Source: Emydura subglobosa
Taxonomy: Eukaryota > Chordata > Testudines > Chelidae
DNA: 64,000 bases
Reading direction: 5' to 3'
Assembly (NCBI GenBank): GCA_007922225.1
Contig: ML679972.1
Location: forward strand, 37,785,792 to 37,849,791
Shown here piece after piece: positions 48,866 to 59,989 of the stretch (positions are counted from its first letter, which is position 1; each line of letters begins with the position of its first letter). The position numbers and the translations under genes are program-made. The notes beneath the pieces were generated by a model, which ran no database searches, was not told where the DNA came from, and worked only from the letters and a program-made list of their open reading frames with translations.

Positions 48866-49047
48866 GCAGGGCACTTAGAAGACCCAGGTTCAGTCAGCTG
48901 CTCTGCCACAGGTCTCTGTGCCCTTGAGCAAATCACTTAGTCACTCTGTGCCTCAGTTTCTCCCAGCTGTACAGTGGGGGTAATAGCACGGCTCTGACGC
49001 ACAGGGAGAATAAAGACTGTGAAGCGGTCAGATGCTATAGTGACGGG
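48866..49047 (+). repeat. CORE/MIR-type SINE
   Basis: 'gtgcctcagtttctcccagctg' core and 'gtgaagcggtcagatgctatagtgacggg' tail; its tail is the insertion site of the MITE at 49048-49318. Confidence 0.88.
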
Positions 49048-49318
49048 CAGGGCCAGCCCTAGGGTTGGGCAACATGGGCAACTGCCCAGAGCGCCGTGGT
49101 GCAGAAAGAAGGGCGACAATACACCATATACCAGGCCACCCTTCCTTCTGTGCTACTGCTGGCTCCAAGCCTGCGGGGGCCAGGAATGATAGGGGTGGGT
49201 GGGGACCCTGGGAAGCCCGCGGGGGCCAAGGGCTATGGGGGTGGGTGGCGCATGCGGGGGCCAGGAGCACCAAAATACAAGTTCGCCCAGGGCACCTTTT
49301 TCCCCAAGGCCAGCCCTG
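49048..49318. mobile_element. Small hAT-like MITE with CAGGGCCRGCCCT ends
   Basis: The 271-bp element begins CAGGGCCAGCCCTAGGG and ends with CCCCAAGGCCAGCCCTG, its imperfect inverted complement. The flanking 8-mers GTGACGGG (49040-49047) and ATGACAGG (49319-49326) match at 6 of 8, consistent with an aged hAT target duplication. It sits in the tail of a CORE-SINE (48866-49047). No coding capacity. Confidence 0.7.
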
Positions 49319-49329
49319 ATGACAGGGGC

Positions 49330-50315
49330 CAGGTTACACAGAATTTCTGCACCTGGTGCCCGGCAGAATTGGTCCCGGCCCAGGGCACCGTGGAATCCAA
49401 TTCGCTCCTGCTCTGCCCCTGGTGCAACCGCTGGCACTGCTGGAAAGCGAGCACCAAATGCTACTGCTCTGCTCCCCAAGTGTTTCAGCCCCGCTGTGCC
49501 CTGCCATAAATGACGGGGGATCAGGCCCCAGACGCAGGAAAGGAGATGCACGCCAAGGTGTGAAAATGCCAGCCTGCTTTACTGAACCCTGGCACAGCTC
49601 ATTGGAGTCAATGGTATTTCTACGCTGCAAGTAGACACCTGGAGCTGGCCCATGCCTGCTGACTCGGGCTTGTGGGGCTTGGACTACGGGGCCGTTTAGC
49701 TCCACCCCACTCCAAATGTCTACACTGGAATTTCATAACCCTCCAGCCCGAGCCAGCTGACACAGGCCAAGCGGGGGAGTTTCCTTGCAGTGCAAAGATA
49801 CCCAATGGGGCCAGATCCCCAGCAGGGACAAGCCGGCACGCACATCCAAGGGGCGATGCTGACCTACACCAGCAGAGGAACTGATATCAGCCCCCTGCAC
49901 CTTTAAATGCACGCAGGACGCCACATAGGGCCCATCCAGAGCAACTGGCAACTCTTGAGGGGTAATCCACGGCCTGCCCCCTCTCTGTCCACTCTATATA
50001 GCTGTGACTCCTACCCTGTCCCCAAATTCTCCACCGCTCGCCCCAACCACTCCCATTTTCCCAGCTACAGCAGGGTTAGAACCCACCGTCCCCAAGCCCA
50101 GGCAGCCCCATCATGCCAGCTGAAGGAGAATCTCCACTAGCAGTATAGGGGGACTGATACACAGAAGCCCAGCTTTGGTTCCAGCCGGTAGAAGGCAGCA
50201 GTGCACAGACACACCAGCCAGCTCGCTGCTTCCCACCCAAGGATCCTGGAACGCTTTACGAAGAGAGGGACCCACTTTACAGAGAAGTGACATGCTCAGT
50301 GTCCCACTGCAGCTC
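49330..50315. other. Intergenic, unassigned
   Basis: Unique-looking GC-rich sequence upstream of the ZFP36-family promoter; a 'gccagatccccagcagggac' fragment near 49812 belongs to the 60-bp-repeat family. No gene. Confidence 0.4.
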
Positions 50316-50319
50316 CAGG

Positions 50320-50510
50320 GAGAGAACCCAGGAGTCCTGGCTACCAACCCCCCACCTCTAACCCCTCGACCCCTCCCTTCCCAGAGCTGGGCACAGACCC
50401 CAGGAGTCCTGGCTCCCAGTCGCCTGCTCTAACCACTAGCCCTCCCCTCCCAGCTGGGTACAGAACCCAGGAGTCCCGGCCCCTCGCCTCAGCCACTGTG
50501 GCCCCTGCAG
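50320..50510 (-). repeat. tRNA-like monomer array
   Basis: Three antisense units ('gaacccaggagtcctggct', 'ctctaaccactagccctcc') about 60 bp upstream of the CpG-rich promoter. Confidence 0.9.
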
Positions 50511-50554
50511 GGGAATGTTGCTACGTGCAACCCCTCCATTCTGTGCCGTTGACC

Positions 50555-50707
50555 CCACCCCTAGGCTCACTCTAGCCCCGCCCCGCGCCCCGCCCCATGC
50601 CCCCCCGGAGGGCGGAGCTCAGGGGCCGCAGCGCTGCAAAGCCAGGCTATTTAAAAGCCCCCGGGCGGGGGTACATGGCCCCGCGCGCACAGACACCCGC
50701 CGAGACC
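50555..50707 (+). promoter_or_regulatory. ZFP36-family core promoter and 5' UTR
   Basis: GC-rich sequence with several CCCCGCCCC-type Sp1 boxes (about 50576-50600) is followed by a TATA-like TATTTAAAA at 50648-50656. Initiation about 25-30 bp downstream would fall near 50675-50682, giving a very short 5' UTR. Immediate-early ZFP36-family genes typically have TATA-containing, serum-responsive promoters; I did not find a clear SRE (CC(A/T)6GG) here. Confidence 0.7.
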
Positions 50708-50761
50708 ATGCCCTCGGATCTGCCGACCCCCTTCGTGGAGCTGGACGAGCCTCTGTGCAAG
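50708..50761 (+). CDS. ZFP36: ZFP36-family protein, exon 1
   Basis: The exon encodes 18 residues ending FVELDEPLCK, followed by the donor AAG|GTGGGG in phase 0. A short first coding exon ending in ...LCK is characteristic of the ZFP36L1/ZFP36L2 branch. The start chosen has A at -3 (GAGACCATG). An in-frame ATG at 50675 would add 11 residues, but it lies about where transcription should begin for the TATA box at 50648, so it is less likely to be included. Translation into the intron would run open to about 50857, so retention would change the protein. Confidence 0.82.
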
Positions 50762-51090
50762 GTGGGGGAGGATCTTCCACTGGCGCGTCACTTACTTTTG
50801 CAGGGGGGTTTCCCCCCCCCCCGGCCGGGGCCGGTTCCCGTTCCCGCCGTGCTCTGAGCGGCTGCGGGGCAGGGAAAGCCCCAGCGGGGCAGCGTTCCAG
50901 GCTCGGGGAGATGCAGCAGCGAGTCCCGCTCTCCTGGCGGCCCGCTGCCTGCCGGCGGCTGTGGCACCATGTGCTTCCCCCGCTGTGATGTGCCGGGGGG
51001 GGGCCGGATTTTTGCAGGGTGCGGGGGCTTGGCTCCTGGCTGTGTCTGAGTGAGCGCCGCGCTTCCCCTAAGGGGGAGGAAGAATAACGC

Positions 51091-51190
51091 NNNNNNNNNN
51101 NNNNNNNNNNNNNNNNNNNNNNNNNNNNNNNNNNNNNNNNNNNNNNNNNNNNNNNNNNNNNNNNNNNNNNNNNNNNNNNNNNNNNNNNNN
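51091..51190. other. Assembly gap of 100 N
   Basis: Exactly 100 undetermined bases lie in the intron, just before a run of 13 C. A round 100 usually marks a gap of unknown size. GC-rich, homopolymer-rich sequence is the likely reason. Confidence 0.99.
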
Positions 51191-52394
51191 CCCCCCCCCC
51201 CCCTTGGCAATTCGCTGGTGCTTCCACCCCTGCGTTGGAAAGATGAGAACAGCCCCCCCCGCCCCCCACGAGAGTTTTGCTTTGCTTTCCGTTTTACTCT
51301 GCGGGGTGGCTGGCCTCACGCGCGGCTTTTTCCGGGGGGGGGGGGATTTTTCTCAGCAAGAGGGGGAGGGAAATAGCGCAGCGTTGGTCTAAAAGGGGCT
51401 TGGGGGATTCGTTGTAGCTCGGTTTTCAGGCTGCAGGGCGATGCCAAGTTAGTCTCTGGCTCCGATCTGGGGTGATGCTAGCGGGGCCTGGTCTCTTGCC
51501 TCCGCAACCATCATGAGGTCAATGGCTGGGTCGCCAAGCAAATCTGGGTCTGTTGATTGACACCCGCTGTGGGTCTGACCCTGGGTTTCAGAGATTCGCC
51601 TCCTCTTATGTCTCTTCCCCGCCCCCCCTTGCTTCTGAGTTGCAGCAGACCAAGGCCAGGACCCCAAAATGCCCCTGCTCCGAGCAGTCGAGTTTTGTAG
51701 CGGGCCGGGGTGGGGCTTTATTTGCTCAGCTTGGAGAGGAAATCAGTTGCCTGACTAAAACACCCGAGTGCTTTCTTGAGGCCCCGGTGTGAAACCTGGC
51801 GCGCGTCTCTGCGCTCCGCTGACGAGGCTCTGAAACCGAACCGTGCTCTTGCTCAGACAGGTCGCAGCTGGGACTGGCTCCCTGCTAAAACCGTCAGCGG
51901 CGTGTGCATGGCGCGCGTTTGCTGCAAGTTAGGAAAGTGGGAACAACTTTCTTCGCTGTTGCTGCAGCAGTGAGGTCTCCTTGTGGCTGTGGCGCGTGGG
52001 GCTGGCTGACGTTGCAGGGGCCGCCTTTGTTCACACGCTCTCCCTGCAGATGCCTGGGGGGGGGGGAAGCCCAGGTTGGGGGCAATGGGCATGACGCCCA
52101 CTGGCTTCGATTGGTGCCGTGCCTGGAACGCTGAGCTGGGATCTGGCCTCCCCTCTGGACAAAGCCCTGGGGGAAGCGAGGTGCCGTATCCCCTCCCTGC
52201 AAGGGTCTTGTGCCCCTCTCTGTTGCTGATCTGCTTGTATTCCATGTAATACAGTAGCACCCCGCACACAGATGGTCCATGCCCTGAAAAGCTCCCAGTC
52301 GAAGGCCTGTCACACCGGTGGAGCTGCAGCGGTGGGCACTTGCGTACTGGAGCATGGGAGTCCCAAGGTGGTGTAAATCTGAACCAAACTTCCC

Positions 52395-52520
52395 TGTTTA
52401 GATACGGGGTGGATGGGGAAACTGAGGCACAGGGCGAGGGCAGTGACTTGCCCAGCAGCAGAGCTGAGCATAAGCCCAGATGTCCCGAGCCCCAGTCCAG
52501 CACCCTGGCCATTAGATCAT
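52395..52520 (-). repeat. CORE-SINE, antisense, intronic
   Basis: 'ggatggggaaactgaggcacagg', 'gtgacttgcccagcagcag' and 'ccctggccattagatcatgc'. Confidence 0.88.
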
Positions 52521-53214
52521 GCTGTCACCCCCACCCCACCCCCCTCCTCACCACGTTCCAGTGGCCCTCATTAGCGCATCATTAACTAGGCTCATTACCA
52601 AGACTGAGCACTGTGGGGGACCCTCCTGACCTACATGTTCAAACTTCTCACCATCCTGTTCTGGGGAGCAGCTCCTTGGTCCCTCTAGTCAGAGATTCTT
52701 CCCAGCTTCATAGGGAGCTGCAATCTGTGGGCCTGCCAGCCCCCCTCCCCCCCGCCCCAGTCCCGCTAGCCCAGCAGGCCCCAGACAGAGTAATCTGCTA
52801 ATTGCATGAGCTGTGTGGTCCAGCCCTGAGCCGGAGGCACGTGGCTCAACTCCCTCTCCCAGGCCTTAATCGCTTGGGGCAAGTGCATAGCGACCTCCTG
52901 GCGTGGCTCCCGGGCTGGGGTGTGGCTTGCAAAGCTGTTGGCGTCGACCCCTAAACTGTTTGGCTGCCCCTTCCCCTGGCGCCGGGCTGTAGTGTTGCAA
53001 TCCCACAGCTGCGATGGTCTGGGTGGCTGTCTCCCTGCTGCACTCCCGAGATTGCTGAGAGCACCTCTCCTGGCAGGGCTAGAACCCTGATTTCCTCCCC
53101 CTGCCCCCCTGTTTCTGAATCCCTGCTGCATTGTAGGGAGTCTAGGACAGCTGTGCAGTTCTGATTCCATCCAGCAGAGGGCAGTGTGCTATGCTCTTCC
53201 CATGCTGTGCAAGG

Positions 53215-53400
53215 GCTCCCCACGGTCTGTAAAGCACTAGACATCCCTGCTGTGAAGGTGGGGAAACAGAGGCACGGCAAGGGAGGGAAGTGGCTTGCCT
53301 CATGTGAGTCAGCAGTGGCAGGGGTGGGGGGGAACGGGCACCCAGGAGTCCTAACCTCGCTTCTAGCCTGGTGCTCTAACCATTAGGCTCTCCTGGCTGC
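53215..53400 (-). repeat. CORE-SINE, antisense, intronic
   Basis: 'ggtggggaaacagaggcacgg', 'cacccaggagtcctaacctc' and 'gctctaaccattaggctctcc', ending about 45 bp before the exon-2 acceptor. Confidence 0.85.
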
Positions 53401-53446
53401 TGCGCTGCCTCCTGCTATAACCAACTTCCCCTCTCTGCCCTTACAG

Positions 53447-54319
53447 GCCTTCCTGAGGCTGAACGTGAGGGAGGAGCCTGGCGCCACGGCAAGAAGCCCG
53501 GGTGGGTACCAGCGCGCTTTCTCCGCCTGCCCGGCCGTGCTGTCCAGCGGCACCGAAGCCTTGGAGGACGCTGCCGGTGCCGCTGATGCCCTCTGGTCCC
53601 TCCACGGCCAGTGGGGCTGGGCGTCGGCACTGCCCTGCACCAGCCTCCAGCGCATCCCCTTCCGGGCGGAGCGCTCAGCCAGCGTGATCGAGGGCTGCCG
53701 GGAGGGCGGGGCCACCTCGTCTCGCTACAAGACGGAGCTGTGCCGCACCTACGAGGAGAGCGGGGCCTGCAAGTACGGGGCCAAGTGCCAGTTCGCCCAC
53801 GGGGCCGGGGAGCTGCGGGGCCTGAGCCGGCACCCCAAGTACAAGACGGAGCTGTGCCGGACCTTCCACACGGCCGGCTTCTGCCCCTACGGCTCCCGCT
53901 GCCACTTCATTCACAATGCGGATGAGCAGCGCCGGCCCCCACGCCTGGGGGGCCGCTCCCCGTCTTTCTCCCGCAGCACCTCCCTCTCTCCCCCGCCCTC
54001 TGCCTCCCCCAGCCCTTTGCTGCCCATCCCTCTAAGACCGGCTGGGTCCTGCTGCTGCCGCCATCCGGCTGGGGATCCCCCCCGTGTGGCCCCTCTGGCC
54101 GGCCCCCCTGCCACACTGGGCCAGGATGGAGCCGGGGGGTGCCTGGCTGCCCCTGATGCCTTCACCTTCCCCGGGCAGCTGTTGCTGCAGAGAAGCCCTT
54201 CGTCCGACTCCCTCTCGGATCATGAGGACTCGGGAGGCAGCAGCGGGTCCGAGTCACCGGGCCTGGGGCCCAGCGGGCGCCGGCTCCCCATCTTCAGTCG
54301 CCTGTCTGTCTCCGACTGA
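53447..54319 (+). CDS. ZFP36: ZFP36/tristetraprolin-family CCCH zinc-finger mRNA-decay factor, exon 2
   Basis: Joined in phase 0 to exon 1 (acceptor TTACAG ending at 53446), this gives a 308-residue protein; TTP and ZFP36L1 are about 326-338. Two tandem CX8CX5CX3H fingers are intact: C117-C126-C132-H136 and C155-C164-C170-H174. Each is led by (R/K)YKTEL, with the family's 18-residue linker between them. These fingers bind UUAUUUAUU-type AU-rich elements in mRNA 3' UTRs. RSAS at residues 94-97 and RSTS at 194-197 resemble MK2/14-3-3 regulatory sites of TTP. The C-terminus [13 protein letters not shown] (296-308) is the conserved CNOT1-binding motif that recruits CCR4-NOT. The linker after the fingers is Ser/Pro-rich with no clear PPPPG motifs. 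The family is certain. Assignment to ZFP36 itself rather than L1/L2 rests on the [12 protein letters not shown] site and on inferred synteny and is less sure. Confidence 0.93.
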   Translation, partial: AFLRLNVREEPGATARSPGGYQRAFSACPAVLSSGTEALEDAAGAADALWSLHGQWGWASALPCTSLQRIPFRAERSASVIEGCREGGATSSRYKTELCRTYEESGACKYGAKCQFAHGAGELRGLSRHPKYKTELCRTFHTAGFCPYGSRCHFIHNADEQRRPPRLGGRSPSFSRSTSLSPPPSASPSPLLPIPLRPAGSCCCRHPAGDPPRVAPLAGPPATLGQDGAGGCLAAPDAFTFPGQLLLQRSPSSDSLSDHEDSGGSSGSESPGLGPSGRRLPIFSRLSVSD

Positions 54320-56915
54320 TGGGTGCGCGGCGACTCTCCAGCACTGCGGGGCGCCTCCCCCCTCCTCCACCTCGCTGGGGCGAACGCTTACATTGCTGCT
54401 GGTCAACCTAAGTGCCGAGGCGGGGGGATGGAGGCGGGGAGATAGTGAACTTCAATCTGGGGTCAGAGCTGGGGGGGGTAATGGGGTGGGGGTTAGTGAT
54501 CAGCTGTGTAGGGCCAACCTCAGCTCCGACCCCTCAGGGATCCGGTGATTAATAATCCAAGGGCTGGATCTTCTTCTGGTGTGCGTCGGGGCTAATTCCA
54601 TTCCACTCCTGTTGGAATCTCCCCAGCAGCACAGAAGGGAGGGGAAAACTAAGTCAGGGAAAGGGGGGGGCTTCTCCCCCTCCCCCATCACCATGTGCCT
54701 CATACTGTTGCTTATACCAGGGCATATTGCTTCTGGATCAGACAGAAACAGTCTTGGATGGGTGTAAATAACCACACAAGGAGGAAAGACCCCTCCTGGC
54801 GTCCAGTGTGGGCACAGTCTGGGCAATTCCTGCTGTGTGCACAAGTTGCTGTGATTGGGGGCGGGAGGAGTTGTGTGAATCTGGGCCCAATTCTACTGCT
54901 CTGCATCGCGTGTAGCTGTTTCCACCAGAGCTAGCTGCCGCTGCGAGCAGCAGAGCCAGTAAGAATCGGGGGCCCCTTTGTAGCACTAAAGTTTTTGGGG
55001 AGCCTGGGGTGCTTTGGGCCAGTGCAGGAGGGGATGTGACGTGAAATGGACAAGGTGCTGAAACTGACCAGTGCAGAGCAGCCTAGGGCAGGGGAGGTTG
55101 GGAATAGAAGGGAAACAGCTTTCCTAAGCCTTTTTGCTTCATTCCTCGGCGCAGGCAGCTGGTAAAAGGAGGAGGTTGCGGTTTTAAACAGAGGATTATG
55201 ACTCCTACCCTTCTCAGTGTCCCGAACAAGCCCTGTGGCCTTGATAGCCTCTGTTGCAGCTGGTGGGCTCTGACTCTGCCCACTAGCTGCTCGTCTGTCA
55301 GGCTAAAACACCCGAGTGCTATTGATCTGGGAGGAGTTGGTTGCCACCATGTGTCGCTTGCTGCTACCCAAAAGGTGCTGCTCCAACTCCCTGCAGCCAG
55401 GCTGGGCTGGCTCTGGTGCTTAGGAAATCTCCACAGGGCGTGCTCGTTTCCAGCCAGGGGAAGAGGGGGTATCTAGCATGGAACTGGTGGCTGATTGGAC
55501 CCCCCCTTGGTGCCCAGGTATAACTAAACTGGAGTGTGGTCCTCTCCTCCTTCACTTCTGACATCCCAGGGTTGGGGGGTCCTTATCCTCAATCTCCCAT
55601 TTGATAAGTGATTCCTCCTCTTCTGAATTAATCCCCAAATTCGTTCTAAGTGGCCAGCCAGATTTCTGCCCCCAGCCTCTCTAATCTCCACCCTAGTAGT
55701 CTAAATCCTCATGGGGCGGAGGTACAGGCTGCCTCTTTGCATGGCAATCAGGTGGAATATGGCAGCAAATTACCCAGCATGGGGCCGGGTGGGTGTTGGG
55801 CAAGCAAGCAGAGCTGGTTTGCACCATGCTTTGAATCCCAGGCCAGATTTCCCCCCCCGATAGTGCTGTTCCAGCTCTGAAACAAGGAGATCAGACTCTC
55901 TGCTCTTATGGGCTGAATCACTTGAGGGCCAGATTCTAAAAAAGGCTTTAAATAAACCCAAATGGGCTCCTGAATTTCTCCCCCATCCTCCCCCTCATGT
56001 TTCAAATCATCTGCTATTCCCTGCCCCTCCTCACTGGGCTGGGAATAGAGCAGTGTTTAGATTATGACTTAATTTCACAGCCTCTCCCTACAGGTAGGAT
56101 AAGACCTCACCTTTTCTGCAGTATCAGTCTGGCTGGCAGTGGCGACTCTAGGTGTGTCTTTCCCCCTTAAAACCTCTTCAGTTATTTTGAAGAAAACAAT
56201 TAATCTTTAACAGGTAGAAGGTGTAGCCTCTGTCTGGGTAGCGTAGCTGGGCTAGTATCTAAGGCAAAGGGTTTTCAAAGATGCTTTGGGGGTAGATTTG
56301 GAGGATCTGCTGCAGTGGGAATAATCTAAATTCCACACACCTGATCAGACCTGTGCATCTAAGGGCTTCTCTGCATGGGGAGAGATTGACCCAAATTGCT
56401 TCCCCTGTATGGATGCTCTTTTCTGGAATAATTCATGGGCTTCCAAAGCACGGCAACAATTCTGGAATAAAATTTGCTCTGGGATGGAGCATTGACAGAG
56501 GGAACAATTCTGCAATAGCAATTCCAGTCAATAACCCCATACTGACCAGCCCTGCATCAAAAGTTAGATTGAGGCTTTTCAAAACTCAAGGTTTTTATTA
56601 TATTTTAACTATTTATTGTCTTTAAAAAAAATCCTATTTCTGATATTTGGAACCAAATCTTCTTAGAGGAGCATGAACTTACTTTGGTTTGTTTGTCCTA
56701 TATACTGAAACTTCAGGACCAGCACCTGCCTTAAGTATCTGACTGTGACCTTGTTGAATCTTTAACTTATTGTAAAGTTGTTTTTTTGTTTATTTATAGT
56801 GGTTTCATTCTGCTCTCTTTTATGGGTCTATAAAATTAATATAATGAGTGACTTTTTTATGGATTGTATCTATTTCACTTATCTGACTGTAATAAAACTG
56901 TCTGTCTGCATCTTG
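54320..56915 (+). other. ZFP36-family 3' UTR
   Basis: No coding signal or splice structure follows the TGA. The distal part turns AT-rich and holds CTATTTATT (56609-56617) and TTATTTATA (56790-56798), one mismatch each from the UUAUUUAUU nonamer bound by this protein family. An AATAAA stands at 56891-56896. TTP-family mRNAs are known to carry AREs and be targets of their own products, so the UTR probably mediates rapid turnover. The UTR end is inferred from the poly(A) signal. Confidence 0.65.
56891..56896 (+). terminator. AATAAA polyadenylation signal
   Basis: Canonical AATAAA followed within 10-30 nt by a TG-rich stretch (CTGTCTGTCTGC), about 2.6 kb after the ZFP36-family stop codon. Confidence 0.6.
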
Positions 56916-57230
56916 CTATCTGCTTAATTTATTAGGTGAATGCTTTTTGTTTAATTGATTGTTTTGTATCATATTAGTAACTTCTGGAAGAAAATTGCCT
57001 TACTCCAAAGACTAATCAGTCTAGATCCTGACCTTGCGAATACTTAAGCACTTGCTTAACTTCAAGCTTCTGGAGCAAAGCCCATGTTCACCTTTAGCAA
57101 GGGCGTTGGCTGGCTCCGTGTTCATGAGGGCGGAAATTCAGCAAATCACTCCGCCTTAGATTACACAGAGAGTGCTAAGATCTTGGAATGTTGTAACTAA
57201 AAATGGCGGAAACTCCCAGCCCAGGACTTC
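56916..57230. other. Intergenic, AT-rich, unassigned
   Basis: Follows the proposed ZFP36-family cleavage site; nothing recognisable. Confidence 0.4.
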
Positions 57231-57234
57231 AGAG

Positions 57235-57395
57235 ACTTGAGCTCTGCTACGGGCTGTGCTGGGTGACCTTGGGCAAGTCAAATTAGTGCTCTGCCTCAGT
57301 TTCCCCCTCTGTCAAATGGAAGTGACAATACTGCCTTCCTTTGTAAAGCTCTGTGAGATCTACTCTGAAGAGCTAGGGCTTGTTAACTTCGAGGA
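57235..57395 (+). repeat. CORE/MIR-type SINE
   Basis: 'gggtgaccttgggcaagtc', 'tgcctcagtttccccctctg', 'gtaaagctctgtgagatct'. Confidence 0.9.
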
Positions 57396-58149
57396 TTTGG
57401 CCATATGTTGAAATTCCCTCCTTTTTTTGTTTAAAAAACAAATAAAACCCATCTTGTTTGCGGTTTTTCCCCTGAAATTTTCCACTTTCAACACTTTTTC
57501 TTAGGAGATGTCTCTCCCCTCCCATTCCCCTCTGGACAACTACTTGACTTAATTCTATGTTGAGTGGGGTGAGGTTTTTCAAAACAGGGGTGAAGTATTT
57601 TCTTTGCCTGAACCCCCACCACTCGCTCTGGAATTTCCCCTGATTAAAAACCGTGGCAGTTCAGTCCCTGGTGAGACTAAAGCAATACACCGTGTGGCTG
57701 TAACGGGGTGCATCAGCTGTGCTGTCAGATGTCATCTGGCACATCTGTCTTGGGTACCCAGCTGGTGCCCCAGCACTCAGCACCTCACAGCCTCCATCCC
57801 ACTCATCCTCACTCTCCCATCTTCCCCCCATGAGCTAGAGCAGGCTACTACTTGTCCCATTTTCTCTCCAAGACACGTCTCTAGTATGAAGATTGTTTGG
57901 CTGCTTCGTGTGATGCTATTTCAAAGGTAGCTGCCCCTCTTCTCCTCCCCCCACCACATTTGCCTGCAATCTTGGCTGATAGCAGGAGTGCTGGAGTTTG
58001 CTCTGAGCGATGCATTCACAAATGATAAGCAGGGCCCTGTTGCGTCAAACCAGTCTTGCCCCATATCTTGTCTCAGAGCAGGGCTGGTACCGGGGATTCG
58101 GGTGCAGGGTACAGAACAAAGGGCAATTAAGGAATGATCCACCCATCTT

Positions 58150-59330
58150 CCGTTCCTGACTTCTGGCAGTCAGAAGCTTAGGGGCACCCTGAGCATGGGA
58201 TTGTGTCCTTGACCATCTTGGCTAACAGCCATTGAGGGACCTGTCCTTCAGGAAATTATCTAGGGGCTTGAGGATATGTTGTGTGTGGTGTTTTTTTGTT
58301 TGAGTTTTAAAAAAGACCCAAACAAATCACAGTTCTGGCCATCACAACATCCCATGGCAATGAGTTCCACAGGTTAGCTGTGCGTAGTGTGGGAAAGTAC
58401 TTCCTCTTGTTTGTATTAAAGCTGTTGTCTATTCATTTCGTTGGGTAACCCCTGGTTTTTTTGTATTGGGTGAAAGGGTAAATAATGCTCCCCTTCCCCC
58501 CCCCGCACCATTCATGATTTTTATAGACCTCAATCATCTCCCTTCCAAGCTGAATAGCCCTGATCTCAGACTATCCTCATATCGAAGCTGTTCCATACCC
58601 TTAATCATCTTTGTTGCTCTTCTCTGAACCTTTTTCTAGTCCCCCTGTAGCCTGTTGGAGGTGGGATGAACTAGAACTGGACACAGCATTCAAGCTGTGG
58701 GTGCACCATGCATTTATACCGTACTATTTGTATTTTCTAGCAGCCTGTTGGCCTTTTGGAGAACAGCTGCACGGTGAGTGGAAACTTTCAGAGAACTGTC
58801 TGTGATGACTCCAAGATCTGTCTTGAGTGGCAACAGCTCATTTAGACCCCATCGGTGTGTGTGTCGAGCTGGGGTTGTGTTAATCCAATGTGCATTACTT
58901 TGCGCTTATCAGCAGTGAATTTTATCACCTAGTTTAGGAGAGCTCTTACCTAAGTCCAAAGCTGACTGCGATCTTCAATAATGCTGTTTCAGCTGCAGCC
59001 TTTGCCACCTTACTGGTTGCACCCTTTTCCAGATCATGTACGAATGTGGGCCAGCAGAGGCGCTTGGGGCACCGCCCCCCCCCAGTTCTCCTCCCTCCAT
59101 TGTGAAAACTGACCATTTATTCCTACCCTTTGTTTCTGCTCTTTTAACCAGTTACTGAGCCAGGAGGGGACCTTCCTCCTTATCCATGATTTAGTTTCCA
59201 TGTGCCCTTGCGAGGGACCTTGTCTAAGCCTCTCTGAAAATCCAACTGCCCTGTATTGACTGGCTCACCCTTCACCTCATGCTGCTTCTCTCTTTCCTGG
59301 GCTTTAAGTAATTGTACTCCATTCCCAGTT
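58150..59330 (-). mobile_element. CR1 LINE, 3' portion with reverse-transcriptase remnant
   Basis: Read on the minus strand, the start of the element encodes a broken ...LDKVPRKGTWKLN... and SNWLKEQKQRVGINGQ-like stretch, the conserved region of CR1 reverse transcriptase. Further on it encodes a KVQRRATKMIKGMEQLRYEDSL-type C-terminal region, and then the 3' UTR. Frameshifts and stops make it a pseudogene. The largest CR1 piece in the window. Confidence 0.85.
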
Positions 59331-59445
59331 TACAGGTGGGGAAACTGAGGCACCGGGAGACCAAGTGGCTTGCTCTATGTCACACAGGCAGTCTCTGGCA
59401 GAGCAGGGACTCGAACCTGTGTTTAGTCTAGAGATCTAACTGCCA
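59325..59445 (-). repeat. CORE-SINE, antisense
   Basis: 'tttacaggtggggaaactgag', 'gtcacacaggcagtctctgg' and 'gggactcgaacctgtg' (a well-preserved tRNA-like B box, complement GGTTCGAGTCC). Confidence 0.88.
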
Positions 59446-59989
59446 GCTATCCTTCCTCTGGGGGGCTGTGCTCAGACCTGGCCTAGCTCCTCTGCTTTCA
59501 CACACCAGTGTCGCTCCAGGGTTTGCTGCTGATTCACACCAGCTGGGAACCTGCGCATTCAGGGCTGGAGGCGACACCCGTCCAAACATCCTCCTTCCAC
59601 TGCTCCCCAGGTCAACTAGGCCCCAGAGGCCAGCTCGCCTCCCTTCAGCCACCCCTGGGCCTGGCTGTTTCCCCCATCCTCCAGCTGTGGGGCATCGGAG
59701 GCTTGCAGCAGAGTGGGTGCTCCTAGTTACCTGCCCAGCCAGCTGAGTGCCAGGCTGCCCTGTGATCAGCGCCATGTCACTCCTTGCCCCACAGAGTTGC
59801 TATGGTCCTGACCTGCTCTTGGGAACAGAATCAGAGCTGTTCCGATGACCAGCAACAAGCTCCAGCGGGCCTGGGGGGTGTCGAGCCAGTAACTGAGCTG
59901 TCAAAATAATGTTCCAGGCCTTCTCCCTCAGGTTGTTTTTTACCACAGTGCCCAGGGAAATAAAACTGAATGCTCCCATTTGCGTTAGC

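Larger units (their letters stand above)
50762..53446 (+). other. ZFP36-family single intron
   Basis: GT at 50762 and AG at 53445-53446 bound an intron of about 2.7 kb, counting a 100-N gap of unknown true length. A single intron just after a short first coding exon is the normal family structure. The intron carries antisense CORE-SINE fragments (52395-52520 and 53215-53400), the second lying close to the acceptor. Confidence 0.85.

Noticed and set aside
50597..50857. Single-exon 86-codon protein through the ZFP36-family exon 1
   Set aside because: Upstream codons lie in the promoter before the TATA box and downstream codons are intronic after a clear donor; only 50708-50761 is family-like.
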